A stretch of 13,837 nucleotides of DNA from Anaerolineae bacterium (GTDB lineage: Bacteria; Chloroflexota; Anaerolineae; 4572-78; NAK82), in assembly GCA_030597485.1 (NCBI GenBank), contig JAUVRU010000016.1:1-13837 (forward strand), in the 5' to 3' direction. The translations under genes and the position numbers were made by a program. The notes under the pieces were generated by a model. That model searched no databases. It saw only the letters and a program-made list of their open reading frames with translations, and was not told the origin of the DNA. Positions 6,526-12,801 of this stretch are shown piece by piece (the stretch's first letter is position 1; each line of letters starts with the position of its first letter).

Positions 6526-7818
6526 TCAGCTTCGGTGGCCCTGGGGTACGTAGGCAGGCAACTGTCGGGTTGCCAGGATACGTTCCAGTCGCGCGAAGCG
6601 CTGCCGGCCATCCACCAGAGGAATGGTGGGCCAATTCTCACCGATCAGCGGGCGAGCGTAGGCAACAAAATCGTCGGTCACATCGATACGGTTGTCGCTT
6701 ATCCAATCCTTGGGGAAAGTACGCTCGGAATTGGCCACCAGCTCCAATGGGACTTTGTCGTACCGGACCCGATAGACGGGGCCAGGCTCGCGCAGGATGG
6801 TGCTCATGTAGCCGGAGCCATCCTCCGCGGCGATCCGGACCGCCTCTTGGCCCAACCGGTATGCTTCCTCCATATCCACGGTGGAAGCATACACCATGTT
6901 GTGACGCTGGTCCGTGCCAGGCACATTCCCCCGTGCCGCGCCCCGGGCCGCCAGCCCCACCTCATTCAGGTAATTGACCACCATCTGCTCACACGTGGTG
7001 GCACTGGACGAGAATTGAGTGTGGCCGAAACTGTCTTTGCGCTCGCCCACTGAGCCGACGTCGAAGCCCTCACTGACAACTACCAGACAGCGGCCGTGAC
7101 GTTTCAGGTCACCGTTGACCATGTCAGCCATCTGCTCTAGCGACAGGCCAGACTCCCGCATGTAGATTTGCAGCGGCATCTCACGGTTAGGATCGGCCAG
7201 GCGAGCCGCAGCTGGAATGAAGCCTATCTTCCGTCCCATTGCCTGCATTACCAACACCGGGTCGGCCGGACAGGAACCAGCGTTCTCCTCATTGGCACCC
7301 TGCACTGTCAAGGCCCAGTAGCGAGCCACACTGCCATACCCCGGGGTGTGGTCTATCAGCTGGAATTCGCTGTCACCCACGTCATTGTCGATGGTCTTGG
7401 GTCCGCCGGTCGCCACCAGGTCCAGGCCCCGCTCGTGAGCCAGGGTGGCGATCTTGCTGGCTGTATCCATCGAGTCGTTGCCCCCAACGTAGAAGAAATA
7501 CCCTACCTGGTGAGCCTTGAAGACCTCGATGACCCGCTCGAAGTCTTCATCCTGGCCCGCCTTGAGCTTGTAGCGGCACGTGCCGATGCTGCCGGCAGCC
7601 GGCGTCACGCTCAACAGGGCGATCTCCTCGTCTGCCTGAGCCGACATGTCGATCAGCTCTTCTCTAAGCACCCCCTCAATGCCATGCCGGCCAGCGTAGA
7701 CGGTGCCAAAATGATCAGGCATCGCCTTGCAGGTCTCGACAATGCCCCGCAGCGTGTTATTGATGACAGGCGTCGGTCCGCCCGACTGCGCCACAACGAC
7801 GTTCTTGGATTGTGTCAT
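6526..7818 (-). CDS. 6-phosphofructokinase, probably pyrophosphate-dependent (PfkA superfamily)
   Basis: The enzyme interconverts fructose 6-phosphate and fructose 1,6-bisphosphate. The 430-residue protein has the N-terminal QSGGPTPVINN phosphate loop (11-21), GGNDSMDT (112-119), PKTIDND (140-146) and MGR (194-196). ATP-dependent enzymes have GGDGS and PGTIDND at the first two sites. A residue bulkier than Gly after the GG-D/N position (here Asp115) and Lys141 in PKTIDND are the classic marks of pyrophosphate use, which makes the reaction reversible. Asn114 replaces the Asp that helps hold Mg in the E. coli enzyme; I recall this as a variant of a recognised clade, so it need not mean loss of activity. 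The start is ATG at 7816-7818 with GGAG 6 nt upstream, preferred over a TTG four codons earlier. Some PPi-type enzymes also act on sedoheptulose 7-phosphate, which would suit the neighbouring pentose-phosphate gene. Confidence 0.93.
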   Translation of the reverse strand: MTQSKNVVVAQSGGPTPVINNTLRGIVETCKAMPDHFGTVYAGRHGIEGVLREELIDMSAQADEEIALLSVTPAAGSIGTCRYKLKAGQDEDFERVIEVFKAHQVGYFFYVGGNDSMDTASKIATLAHERGLDLVATGGPKTIDNDVGDSEFQLIDHTPGYGSVARYWALTVQGANEENAGSCPADPVLVMQAMGRKIGFIPAAARLADPNREMPLQIYMRESGLSLEQMADMVNGDLKRHGRCLVVVSEGFDVGSVGERKDSFGHTQFSSSATTCEQMVVNYLNEVGLAARGAARGNVPGTDQRHNMVYASTVDMEEAYRLGQEAVRIAAEDGSGYMSTILREPGPVYRVRYDKVPLELVANSERTFPKDWISDNRIDVTDDFVAYARPLIGENWPTIPLVDGRQRFARLERILATRQLPAYVPQGHRS

Positions 7819-7843
7819 GTTGCTCTCCAATGAGTGAGATAGT

Positions 7844-7880
7844 CCGGTGACTGCCCGTCAACAGTCCCGCCACCGGCAGT
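7844..7880 (-). other. Overlapping stems (possible pseudoknot) in the phosphofructokinase leader
   Basis: Plus-strand CCGGTG (7844-7849) is complementary to CACCGG (7871-7876), and the adjacent ACTGCC (7850-7855) is complementary to GGCAGT (7875-7880). The two 6-bp pairings cross and share two bases. In the transcript they would be either alternative hairpins or a slightly trimmed H-type pseudoknot. They end about 25 nt upstream of the phosphofructokinase ATG. Nothing else stands out in the 128-bp gap after gnd. Confidence 0.3.
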
Positions 7881-7946
7881 ACCCCCAGTCAGCGGGTCAA
7901 CGACAGAGCCACAAGTTACCCACACATCGATCCGGTCGTTCGCTCA

Positions 7947-9401
7947 CTAGGCCTGATACGTGCTGGCAGTCACGTCACCTCCTTGGCCGGTCCAGTCCGT
8001 GTGGAAAAACTCGCCGCGCGGCCTGTCAACCCGCTCGTAAGTGTGAGCCCCGAAGTAATCACGTTGAGCCTGGAGCAGGTTGGCCGGCAGCCGCTCGTGG
8101 CGATAGCCATCGTAGAATGCCAGAGCGCTGGACATAGCCGGCACCGGCACGCCCATTTGGGCCGCCATAGCAACCACACGCCGCCAGGCAGCTTGCGCCG
8201 ACTCGACCTCCTCCTTGAAATAGGGATCGAGCAGCAGGTTGCTCAGCGCCGGGTTTTGCTCAAAGGCCTCCTTGATGTCACCCAGGAACACCGAGCGAAT
8301 GATGCATCCACCGCGCCACATAAGAGCGATCCCGCCATAGTTGAGATTCCAGTTGTACTCGCTGGCGGCGGCACGCATGAGCATGTAGCCCTGAGTGTAG
8401 GACATGATCTTGGAAGCATACAGCCCCTGTTGGATGTCGTCTATGAAAGATTCAACGTCCCCGTCGAACTTGAACGATGGGCCGGATAGCACCTTGGAGG
8501 CTGCCACCCGCTCCTCTTTGATCGCCGACAGAAAGCGAGCGAATACCGCCTCGCCGATCAGGGTCAGCGGAATGCCCATGTCCAGCGCCGAGATGGCCGT
8601 CCACTTGCCGGTGCCCTTCTGCCCGGCTGTGTCCAGGATCTTCTCCACTACGGGCTGGCCATCCTCACCCCTCAAACCCAGGATGTCACGGGTGATCTCG
8701 ATTAGGTACGAGTCGAGTTTGCCGGTGTTCCACTCGACAAAGACCCGGTGCATCTCCTCGATACTGACGCCCAGGCCCTCCTTCATCATATGGTAGGCCT
8801 CGCAGATAAGCTGCATGTCACCGTACTCAATGCCATTGTGCACCATCTTCACGAAGTGCCCTGCGCCGTTCTCACCCACCCAGTCACAGCAAGGAGAGCC
8901 ATCTTCGACCTTGGCGGCAACAGCCTGGAAAATGGGCTTCACGTGTGGCCAGGCTTCCGGCGACCCACCGGGCATGATGGATGGCCCGTGGCGGGCACCC
9001 TCCTCACCCCCGGAAACACCGGTGCCGATGTATAGCAGCCCCTCTGACTCGACGTGTTCGGCACGGCGGATCGTGTCGTGGTAGTTGGAATTGCCACCGT
9101 CAATGATTATGTCACCGGGCTCCAGGTGAGGAATGAGCAGCTCAGTGAAATCATCCACAGCCTGGCCAGCCTTCACCAGCAACATAATCCGGCGGGGTCG
9201 CTTGAGCACGCTGACCAATTCCTCAATGGAGTGAGTCCCGATCACCTTTGTGCCTTTGGCACCGCCATTGACGAAATCATCCACTTTGGACACAGTGCGG
9301 TTGAAGACAGCCACCGTGAATCCGTGGTCATCCATGTTGAGCACCAGGTTCTGGCCCATGACCGCCAGCCCGATCAAGCCAATGTCTGCCCTTGTTTCCA
9401 T
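7947..9401 (-). CDS. gnd: NADP-dependent 6-phosphogluconate dehydrogenase, decarboxylating
   Basis: This enzyme oxidises and decarboxylates 6-phosphogluconate to ribulose 5-phosphate, making NADPH, in the cytosolic pentose phosphate pathway. The 484-residue length is typical of the long, dimeric type. Visible marks are the Rossmann motif GLAVMGQN (11-18), NRT (34-36) for the NADP phosphate, and DGGNS (101-105). Also present are [19 protein letters not shown] (128-146), the catalytic Lys185 with [12 protein letters not shown] (188-199), and the C-terminal [13 protein letters not shown] substrate loop. The start is ATG at 9399-9401: AGGAGG at 9410-9415 is 8 nt upstream, so a GTG three codons earlier is rejected because it overlaps the ribosome binding site. 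It follows the LarA-like gene after 157 bp, with a terminator-like hairpin in its leader. In this setting it may serve gluconate catabolism rather than glucose oxidation. Confidence 0.98.
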   Translation of the reverse strand: METRADIGLIGLAVMGQNLVLNMDDHGFTVAVFNRTVSKVDDFVNGGAKGTKVIGTHSIEELVSVLKRPRRIMLLVKAGQAVDDFTELLIPHLEPGDIIIDGGNSNYHDTIRRAEHVESEGLLYIGTGVSGGEEGARHGPSIMPGGSPEAWPHVKPIFQAVAAKVEDGSPCCDWVGENGAGHFVKMVHNGIEYGDMQLICEAYHMMKEGLGVSIEEMHRVFVEWNTGKLDSYLIEITRDILGLRGEDGQPVVEKILDTAGQKGTGKWTAISALDMGIPLTLIGEAVFARFLSAIKEERVAASKVLSGPSFKFDGDVESFIDDIQQGLYASKIMSYTQGYMLMRAAASEYNWNLNYGGIALMWRGGCIIRSVFLGDIKEAFEQNPALSNLLLDPYFKEEVESAQAAWRRVVAMAAQMGVPVPAMSSALAFYDGYRHERLPANLLQAQRDYFGAHTYERVDRPRGEFFHTDWTGQGGDVTASTYQA

Positions 9402-9424
9402 AACATCCACCTCCTGCTCCTTTC

Positions 9425-9446
9425 AAAAATGAAGGGGCATTCCCCT
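9425..9446 (-). terminator. Terminator- or attenuator-like hairpin in the gnd leader
   Basis: In the minus-strand transcript AGGGG-AATG-CCCCT (9446 to 9433) forms a compact 5-bp stem with a tetraloop, and after UCA comes a U5 run (9429-9425). It looks like a short intrinsic terminator, about 110 nt after the LarA-like gene and 23-45 nt upstream of the gnd ATG. The 3' arm plus UCA can instead pair with the following UGAAAGG, with one bulged A, so the two folds exclude each other. That arrangement is compatible with attenuation or with a partial operon boundary. Confidence 0.45.
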
Positions 9447-9486
9447 ATGATCTCCGAAGTGTCACGCTTGCAGTGATGCCTGTCCT

Positions 9487-9502
9487 TGCCAAGCGCCTGG
9501 CC
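9487..9502. promoter_or_regulatory. Imperfect palindrome with central CG, candidate LacI-family operator
   Basis: TGCCAAGC (9487-9494) and GCCTGGCC (9495-9502) are reverse complements at 6 of 8 positions, with a central CG step as is usual for LacI-family operators. It lies in the gap between the LarA-like gene and gnd. I found no second copy upstream of the SDR gene, which weakens the case that it is the operator of the local regulator. Confidence 0.2.
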
Positions 9503-9558
9503 ATGCATTCAGCTGCCAACTCAGGCACACCCGTGACCGGCAGCACCCAGCGCCACCG

Positions 9559-10836
9559 CTAGCCGCTGATCTGCCGCCCCTGGGGCCTCACCCGATACAA
9601 CATCTCCCCAGCTTTGGGAATCAGCAGGCTGCCTGCTTCGTCCTGGTCACGCCACTCGTCCAGGTTGATTGTGTCGGGATCGAGATACCCCAGGTTCACC
9701 CTCCGGCATCGCTCTGGTGAAATGCCGGTGGCCAGAGTAACGCGGATGCGGGGCTTCTCAACCCCGTTCTCAAAGGTACCCATACCTCGCAAGTGGGTCG
9801 AGTGAGCCAATACGCCCCACGGGTAGTCCTTGAAACGATCCCACTGCTTCAGGAAGTAATCACGCACGTGATAGCCAATGTCATCAATGATGCGGCCGTG
9901 AGTGTAGGAAATCTCATCAATGTGAGGTGCGTAGATGATCACCTCACCCCCGTCCGCAATGGCCGGCTCCATCTTGTACATCCCTTTGGCTGCTGTCCAT
10001 ATGTCGTCGTACATCTCGGGCATCACGCTCAGGACGCTAGAAAACGGCTGGTTCACCCACATGATGTGCACCCGGCTCGAAAGATCGGCCGCAGCCGAGT
10101 ACGCCTCTTCCGGCGATCCGATATACAGGCCGGCCAACTCGACTCCCTGCGTTGACGCCGGCTCGACCACCAAGCTGAAGCAGAGCTTGGGACGGTCAAT
10201 CATAGAAGCTGCCAGATCAACCACAGCCCTTACCGGTGTGTACCGGGTGCCAATCACCTCATAGCTGGTGATGACCGCGCCCAGCCAGTGGGTGAAGTCG
10301 ATGACCTCCGACCCGCCGATGCCGGGGAAGAAGTATTTGTTGCCACCAGAAAAGCCGATCACCTCGTGAGGAAAGGTGGGCCCACAGACAAAAACGTGAT
10401 CGTACTCAAAGATGACCTTGTTCAACCTGACCGGCACGTCCAGCGCCATCAATCCGCCGGTGATGTCAGCAATCTGCGCGGCCGGGATGATGCCCACCGT
10501 GCAGAAGGTCTCCGGCCGATCCCACAGGTGATTGAGAATGCGGCTGTTGCCCACCATGCTGTTCGCCACCGGTTGGCCGACCAATTGGCTCAGTGACACG
10601 TCGCTCATCGGCTGATGGGTGCCCAGAGCCACCAGGAAATCCAGCGCCGCCACCCGGTCAGCCAGCAATTCGATGAACAGCCTGAACATGAGCGGGATGG
10701 GAGCCGTCCGAGTACTATCTGGAATGAGGATGATGACACGGCGACCATCAACATCGGCTTGCGCCAGCGCCTGGACCATCAATGCACGGATTTCGTCGTC
10801 TGAGAGATGACCGTCCTCGTATCCCTTGCCAAGCAC
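9559..10836 (-). CDS. LarA-family (DUF2088) nickel-pincer racemase/epimerase homologue
   Basis: LarA enzymes use a nickel-pincer nucleotide cofactor to racemise lactate or to epimerise other alpha-hydroxyacids. The known NPN-site residues of lactate racemase all have counterparts: DSTR with Asp40 and Arg43 (DHTRP in LarA), the two catalytic histidines His74 (LGTHQP) and His157 (PHEVIGF), the cofactor-bound Lys167 (FSGGNKYFFPGI), the nickel ligand His183 and Lys284 (AAKGM). The spacing of 16 residues between Lys167 and His183 also matches LarA. It should therefore be active if the cofactor is made; larB, larC and larE are not in the window. The start is GTG (10834-10836) with AGGGGG 8 nt upstream, giving 425 residues, close to the family length. 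The frame stays open further upstream but overlaps the HAD gene. The substrate is unknown; a hexonate such as mannonate or gluconate is inferred from the neighbours. Confidence 0.9.
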   Translation of the reverse strand: MLGKGYEDGHLSDDEIRALMVQALAQADVDGRRVIILIPDSTRTAPIPLMFRLFIELLADRVAALDFLVALGTHQPMSDVSLSQLVGQPVANSMVGNSRILNHLWDRPETFCTVGIIPAAQIADITGGLMALDVPVRLNKVIFEYDHVFVCGPTFPHEVIGFSGGNKYFFPGIGGSEVIDFTHWLGAVITSYEVIGTRYTPVRAVVDLAASMIDRPKLCFSLVVEPASTQGVELAGLYIGSPEEAYSAAADLSSRVHIMWVNQPFSSVLSVMPEMYDDIWTAAKGMYKMEPAIADGGEVIIYAPHIDEISYTHGRIIDDIGYHVRDYFLKQWDRFKDYPWGVLAHSTHLRGMGTFENGVEKPRIRVTLATGISPERCRRVNLGYLDPDTINLDEWRDQDEAGSLLIPKAGEMLYRVRPQGRQISG

Positions 10837-10907
10837 TATGGTGTCCCCCTCAACGCCGTGGCGACATTCACATCGGGCCGGCGGCGGATCTCCTCTGTCG
10901 CTCTCAC
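10836..10907 (-). other. 23-codon mini-ORF linking the HAD and LarA-like genes
   Basis: A GTG (10905-10907) overlaps the HAD stop codon as GTGA, opens a 23-codon frame, and ends at TAG (10836-10838), whose G is the first base of the LarA-like GTG. The frame thus fills the gap exactly, with overlaps at both ends. The peptide begins MRATEEIRRRPDVNV and resembles nothing I know. It could couple translation of the two genes, be a small protein, be a relic of a frameshifted LarA N-terminus, or be chance, since an open frame this short is common. Confidence 0.25.
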
Positions 10908-11800
10908 TGCTTCCACGGAGGTACCCCAGGGAGATACGCCTCAAACTCAGCAATGAGCGCTGCCTCGTAGCCACCCGCATAGGTGCCATCCAGGAACTTC
11001 TGGAAAGCCTCTTTGTGGAATCGCTCCCACGATTGGTCCTCATCACCGGGATTGATGGGATAGAAGAGCGCATCATTCGCCTTGGCCGCCTTCATATCGC
11101 CCGGCGCGTCGCCGATCATCAGCACATGACCTGGCGGGTATTTGTCCCCGGCAGCCAGCGCCAGGTGCTGCGCCTTCTTGCCCAGCTCCTGGCCAGCAAT
11201 GACACGCATATACCGGTCAATCTTGTGCTCCTGCCATTCCCGGGTAAGGGCCTCGACCGGCGTCGCGCTCACGACTATCATGTCGGCCCGATCCTGCATC
11301 ATATCCAGGCTTTCCCGCACGTATGGGAAAGGAGGGACACCGTGCACCATGTCGGCAACAGTAGCATTCACTGCCTCACTCCAGGCCAGCCCCTGCTCCA
11401 GTTCAGGGTGGCCGTGTTCGCTGATGTAGTCCCGCAGACCATCGTTGCTCAACGCGAAGCCAGAGTCGATGAAAGCGCGCAGCTGGTTGGCCTGGGGGAT
11501 GCCAGCGTGACGAGCGAGCACCTCTGGCCGCTCGCGCAGCAGATCAAACACCATCACCACCGCTGGCCACCGGTTGATGCCTCGCCACTTGGAATACAGG
11601 TTGACGAATTCAGCCGCCTCGCGGGCGTATTTCGACACTGGTTGCAGGCCCCAATATTTGATCGTGTTGGGGCAGAAGCACTCTTTGTGCTTGATCTCCA
11701 TGGTGTCGAAAGCACAACCATCGGAATCGATCCCGACAAAGAAACGATGCCGGGGCTGCAGCTCCGCCAGTGGACGTGCTGCTTCTGGGTAGTCTGCCAT
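10904..11800 (-). CDS. HAD-superfamily hydrolase (probable phosphatase), substrate unknown
   Basis: The 298-residue protein carries the HAD motifs in order: motif I FVGIDSDGCAFD with Asp25 nucleophile and Asp27; motif II VVSATP with Ser178; motif III in the lysine pair 208-209; motif IV VLMIGDAPGDMKAA with Asp231 and Asp235. The stretch between motifs I and II (about 40-170) is long and mostly helical by composition, which indicates a large C1-type cap, where substrate choice is set. It contains several aromatic and charged segments (TIKYWGLQPVSKYAREAAEF). The start is ATG at 11798-11800 with GGAGG 5 nt upstream; the frame is open further upstream, but that extension is unlike a protein and is rejected. 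Its position between the SDR and LarA-like genes suggests dephosphorylation of a sugar-acid phosphate or repair of a side product. That is inference only. Confidence 0.88.
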   Translation of the reverse strand: MADYPEAARPLAELQPRHRFFVGIDSDGCAFDTMEIKHKECFCPNTIKYWGLQPVSKYAREAAEFVNLYSKWRGINRWPAVVMVFDLLRERPEVLARHAGIPQANQLRAFIDSGFALSNDGLRDYISEHGHPELEQGLAWSEAVNATVADMVHGVPPFPYVRESLDMMQDRADMIVVSATPVEALTREWQEHKIDRYMRVIAGQELGKKAQHLALAAGDKYPPGHVLMIGDAPGDMKAAKANDALFYPINPGDEDQSWERFHKEAFQKFLDGTYAGGYEAALIAEFEAYLPGVPPWKQ

Positions 11801-11827
11801 AGTAGCCTCCAATGCTTGTTGTACGGC

Positions 11828-11844
11828 CGTCATTCGAATTGACG
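11828..11844. promoter_or_regulatory. Short dyad between the SDR and HAD genes
   Basis: CGTCA (11828-11832) and TGACG (11840-11844) flank ATTCGAA-type sequence, making a 17-bp inverted repeat in the 73-bp gap. It may be an operator-like site or a small intercistronic hairpin. No promoter hexamers are evident beside it. Confidence 0.25.
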
Positions 11845-11873
11845 ATGCACCCAGAATCCAGGGTGTCTCGCCT

Positions 11874-12710
11874 CTACACGCCACTGAACGCCGAGAAACC
11901 GCCGTCAATGGGCACAACGATGCCCGTGACGTGCGCCGATGCCGGCGAAAGCAACCACAGAACGGGACCAAGCAAGTCCTCCGGTTTGCCGAAACGACCC
12001 TGGGGCGTGTGCTGAATGATGCTCTGCCCTCGCGGAGTGAGTTCCCCGGTCTCCTTGTCCGTGAGCAGGTAACGGTTCTGGTCCGTGAGCATGAAACCAG
12101 GGGCAATCGCATTTACCCGAATCCCTGGAGAGTACTCCTGCGCCACGTGTACTGCCAGCCACTGGGTGAAGTTGCTGACGGCAGCCTTGGCCGCCGAGTA
12201 AGCCGGGATGCGGGTCAAGGGACGGAAAGCATTCATCGAGGAGATGTTCAAGATGACACCCTCGCCCTGCTCAGCCATCTTCCGGCCAAAAACCTGACTC
12301 GGCATCATGGTCCCGATGGCATTCAGGTCGAAGACACAACGCAAGGCGCCCTCGTCCAGGTCAAAGAAGGAAACATCATCGGCCGTGGTAGCCTTGGGGC
12401 TGTTGCCTCCCGCTGCATTGATCAGCATGTCAGCGCTGGTGCCAAACTCGCTGACAATGGTCTCCTCAGCCTTGAACAACGTATCCCGCTCAAGCACATC
12501 TGCGTACACCACGACAGCCCGGCCCGAGCAGAGATTGAGGCGATCCATCAGGCGGTCGGCCAGCCCCGGGTCTCGATCCAGGATGGCCACGTTGGCGCCG
12601 CAACCGGCGAGCGCGCAGGCCATCTCGCCTCCTAGTATTCCCGCGCCGCCAGTGATGGCCACCGTGTGACCCGAGAAATCGTACATCTGCGTGATCCGGT
12701 CAAGGTCCAT
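11874..12710 (-). CDS. SDR-family oxidoreductase, D-mannonate oxidoreductase (fructuronate reductase) type
   Basis: This is a classical short-chain dehydrogenase of 278 residues. It has the nucleotide motif TGGAGILG (20-27), Asp45 after the second strand (favouring NAD(H)), INAAGG (97-102), the catalytic serine in NISSMNAF (155-162) and the YxxxK pair Tyr171/Lys175. NAAGGNSPKATT, SSMNAFRPLTRIPAYSAAK, APGFMLTDQNRYLLTD and the C-terminal PIDGGFSAFSGV match my recollection of the SDR proteins annotated as D-mannonate oxidoreductase (YjmF/UxuB of Bacillus, UxuD of Thermotoga). Those enzymes interconvert D-fructuronate and D-mannonate in glucuronate catabolism. The E. coli UxuB is unrelated. The start is ATG at 12708-12710 with GGAG 6 nt upstream. 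It is the first structural gene after the LacI-type regulator. Mannonate dehydratase (UxuA) and uronate isomerase are not in the window, so the usual route is incomplete here. Confidence 0.92.
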   Translation of the reverse strand: MDLDRITQMYDFSGHTVAITGGAGILGGEMACALAGCGANVAILDRDPGLADRLMDRLNLCSGRAVVVYADVLERDTLFKAEETIVSEFGTSADMLINAAGGNSPKATTADDVSFFDLDEGALRCVFDLNAIGTMMPSQVFGRKMAEQGEGVILNISSMNAFRPLTRIPAYSAAKAAVSNFTQWLAVHVAQEYSPGIRVNAIAPGFMLTDQNRYLLTDKETGELTPRGQSIIQHTPQGRFGKPEDLLGPVLWLLSPASAHVTGIVVPIDGGFSAFSGV

Positions 12711-12745
12711 GTTTCACTCCCCGCTGCACATCTATCGGAATCCCA

Positions 12746-12801
12746 CCTTCACCACTCTGCATTCTGCATTCCTCATTCATAGTTCATCATTCCGCATTCC
12801 C
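12746..12801. repeat. Heptanucleotide tandem repeat, eight units with 7-bp period
   Basis: Eight consecutive 7-mers fit the pattern CATTCNN: CCTTCAC, CACTCTG, CATTCTG, CATTCCT, CATTCAT, AGTTCAT, CATTCCG, CATTCCC. Five are exact CATTC units and three are degenerate, and the phase is kept without slippage up to the base before the lacI stop codon. On the minus strand it reads NNGAATG and ends about 35 bp before the SDR start, so it fills most of the 91-bp gap between the regulator and its likely target operon. Confidence 0.65.

Noticed and set aside
10837..11076. Extended N-terminus for the LarA-like protein (about 80 extra residues)
   Set aside because: The extension overlaps the end of the HAD gene, is Arg/Ser-rich and unlike LarA proteins, while GTG at 10836 has a good AGGGGG ribosome binding site and gives the family length.
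10826..11842. 338-codon plus-strand open frame opposite the HAD gene
   Set aside because: It is an antisense shadow of the HAD gene with low-complexity composition and no recognisable motif; the minus strand carries all four HAD motifs.
11801..12112. About 100-residue N-terminal extension of the HAD protein
   Set aside because: It overlaps the SDR gene, is Arg-rich, and bypasses the ATG at 11800 with GGAGG 5 nt upstream.
12746..12801. CRISPR-like array
   Set aside because: The period is only 7 bp with no spacers, so it is a simple tandem repeat.
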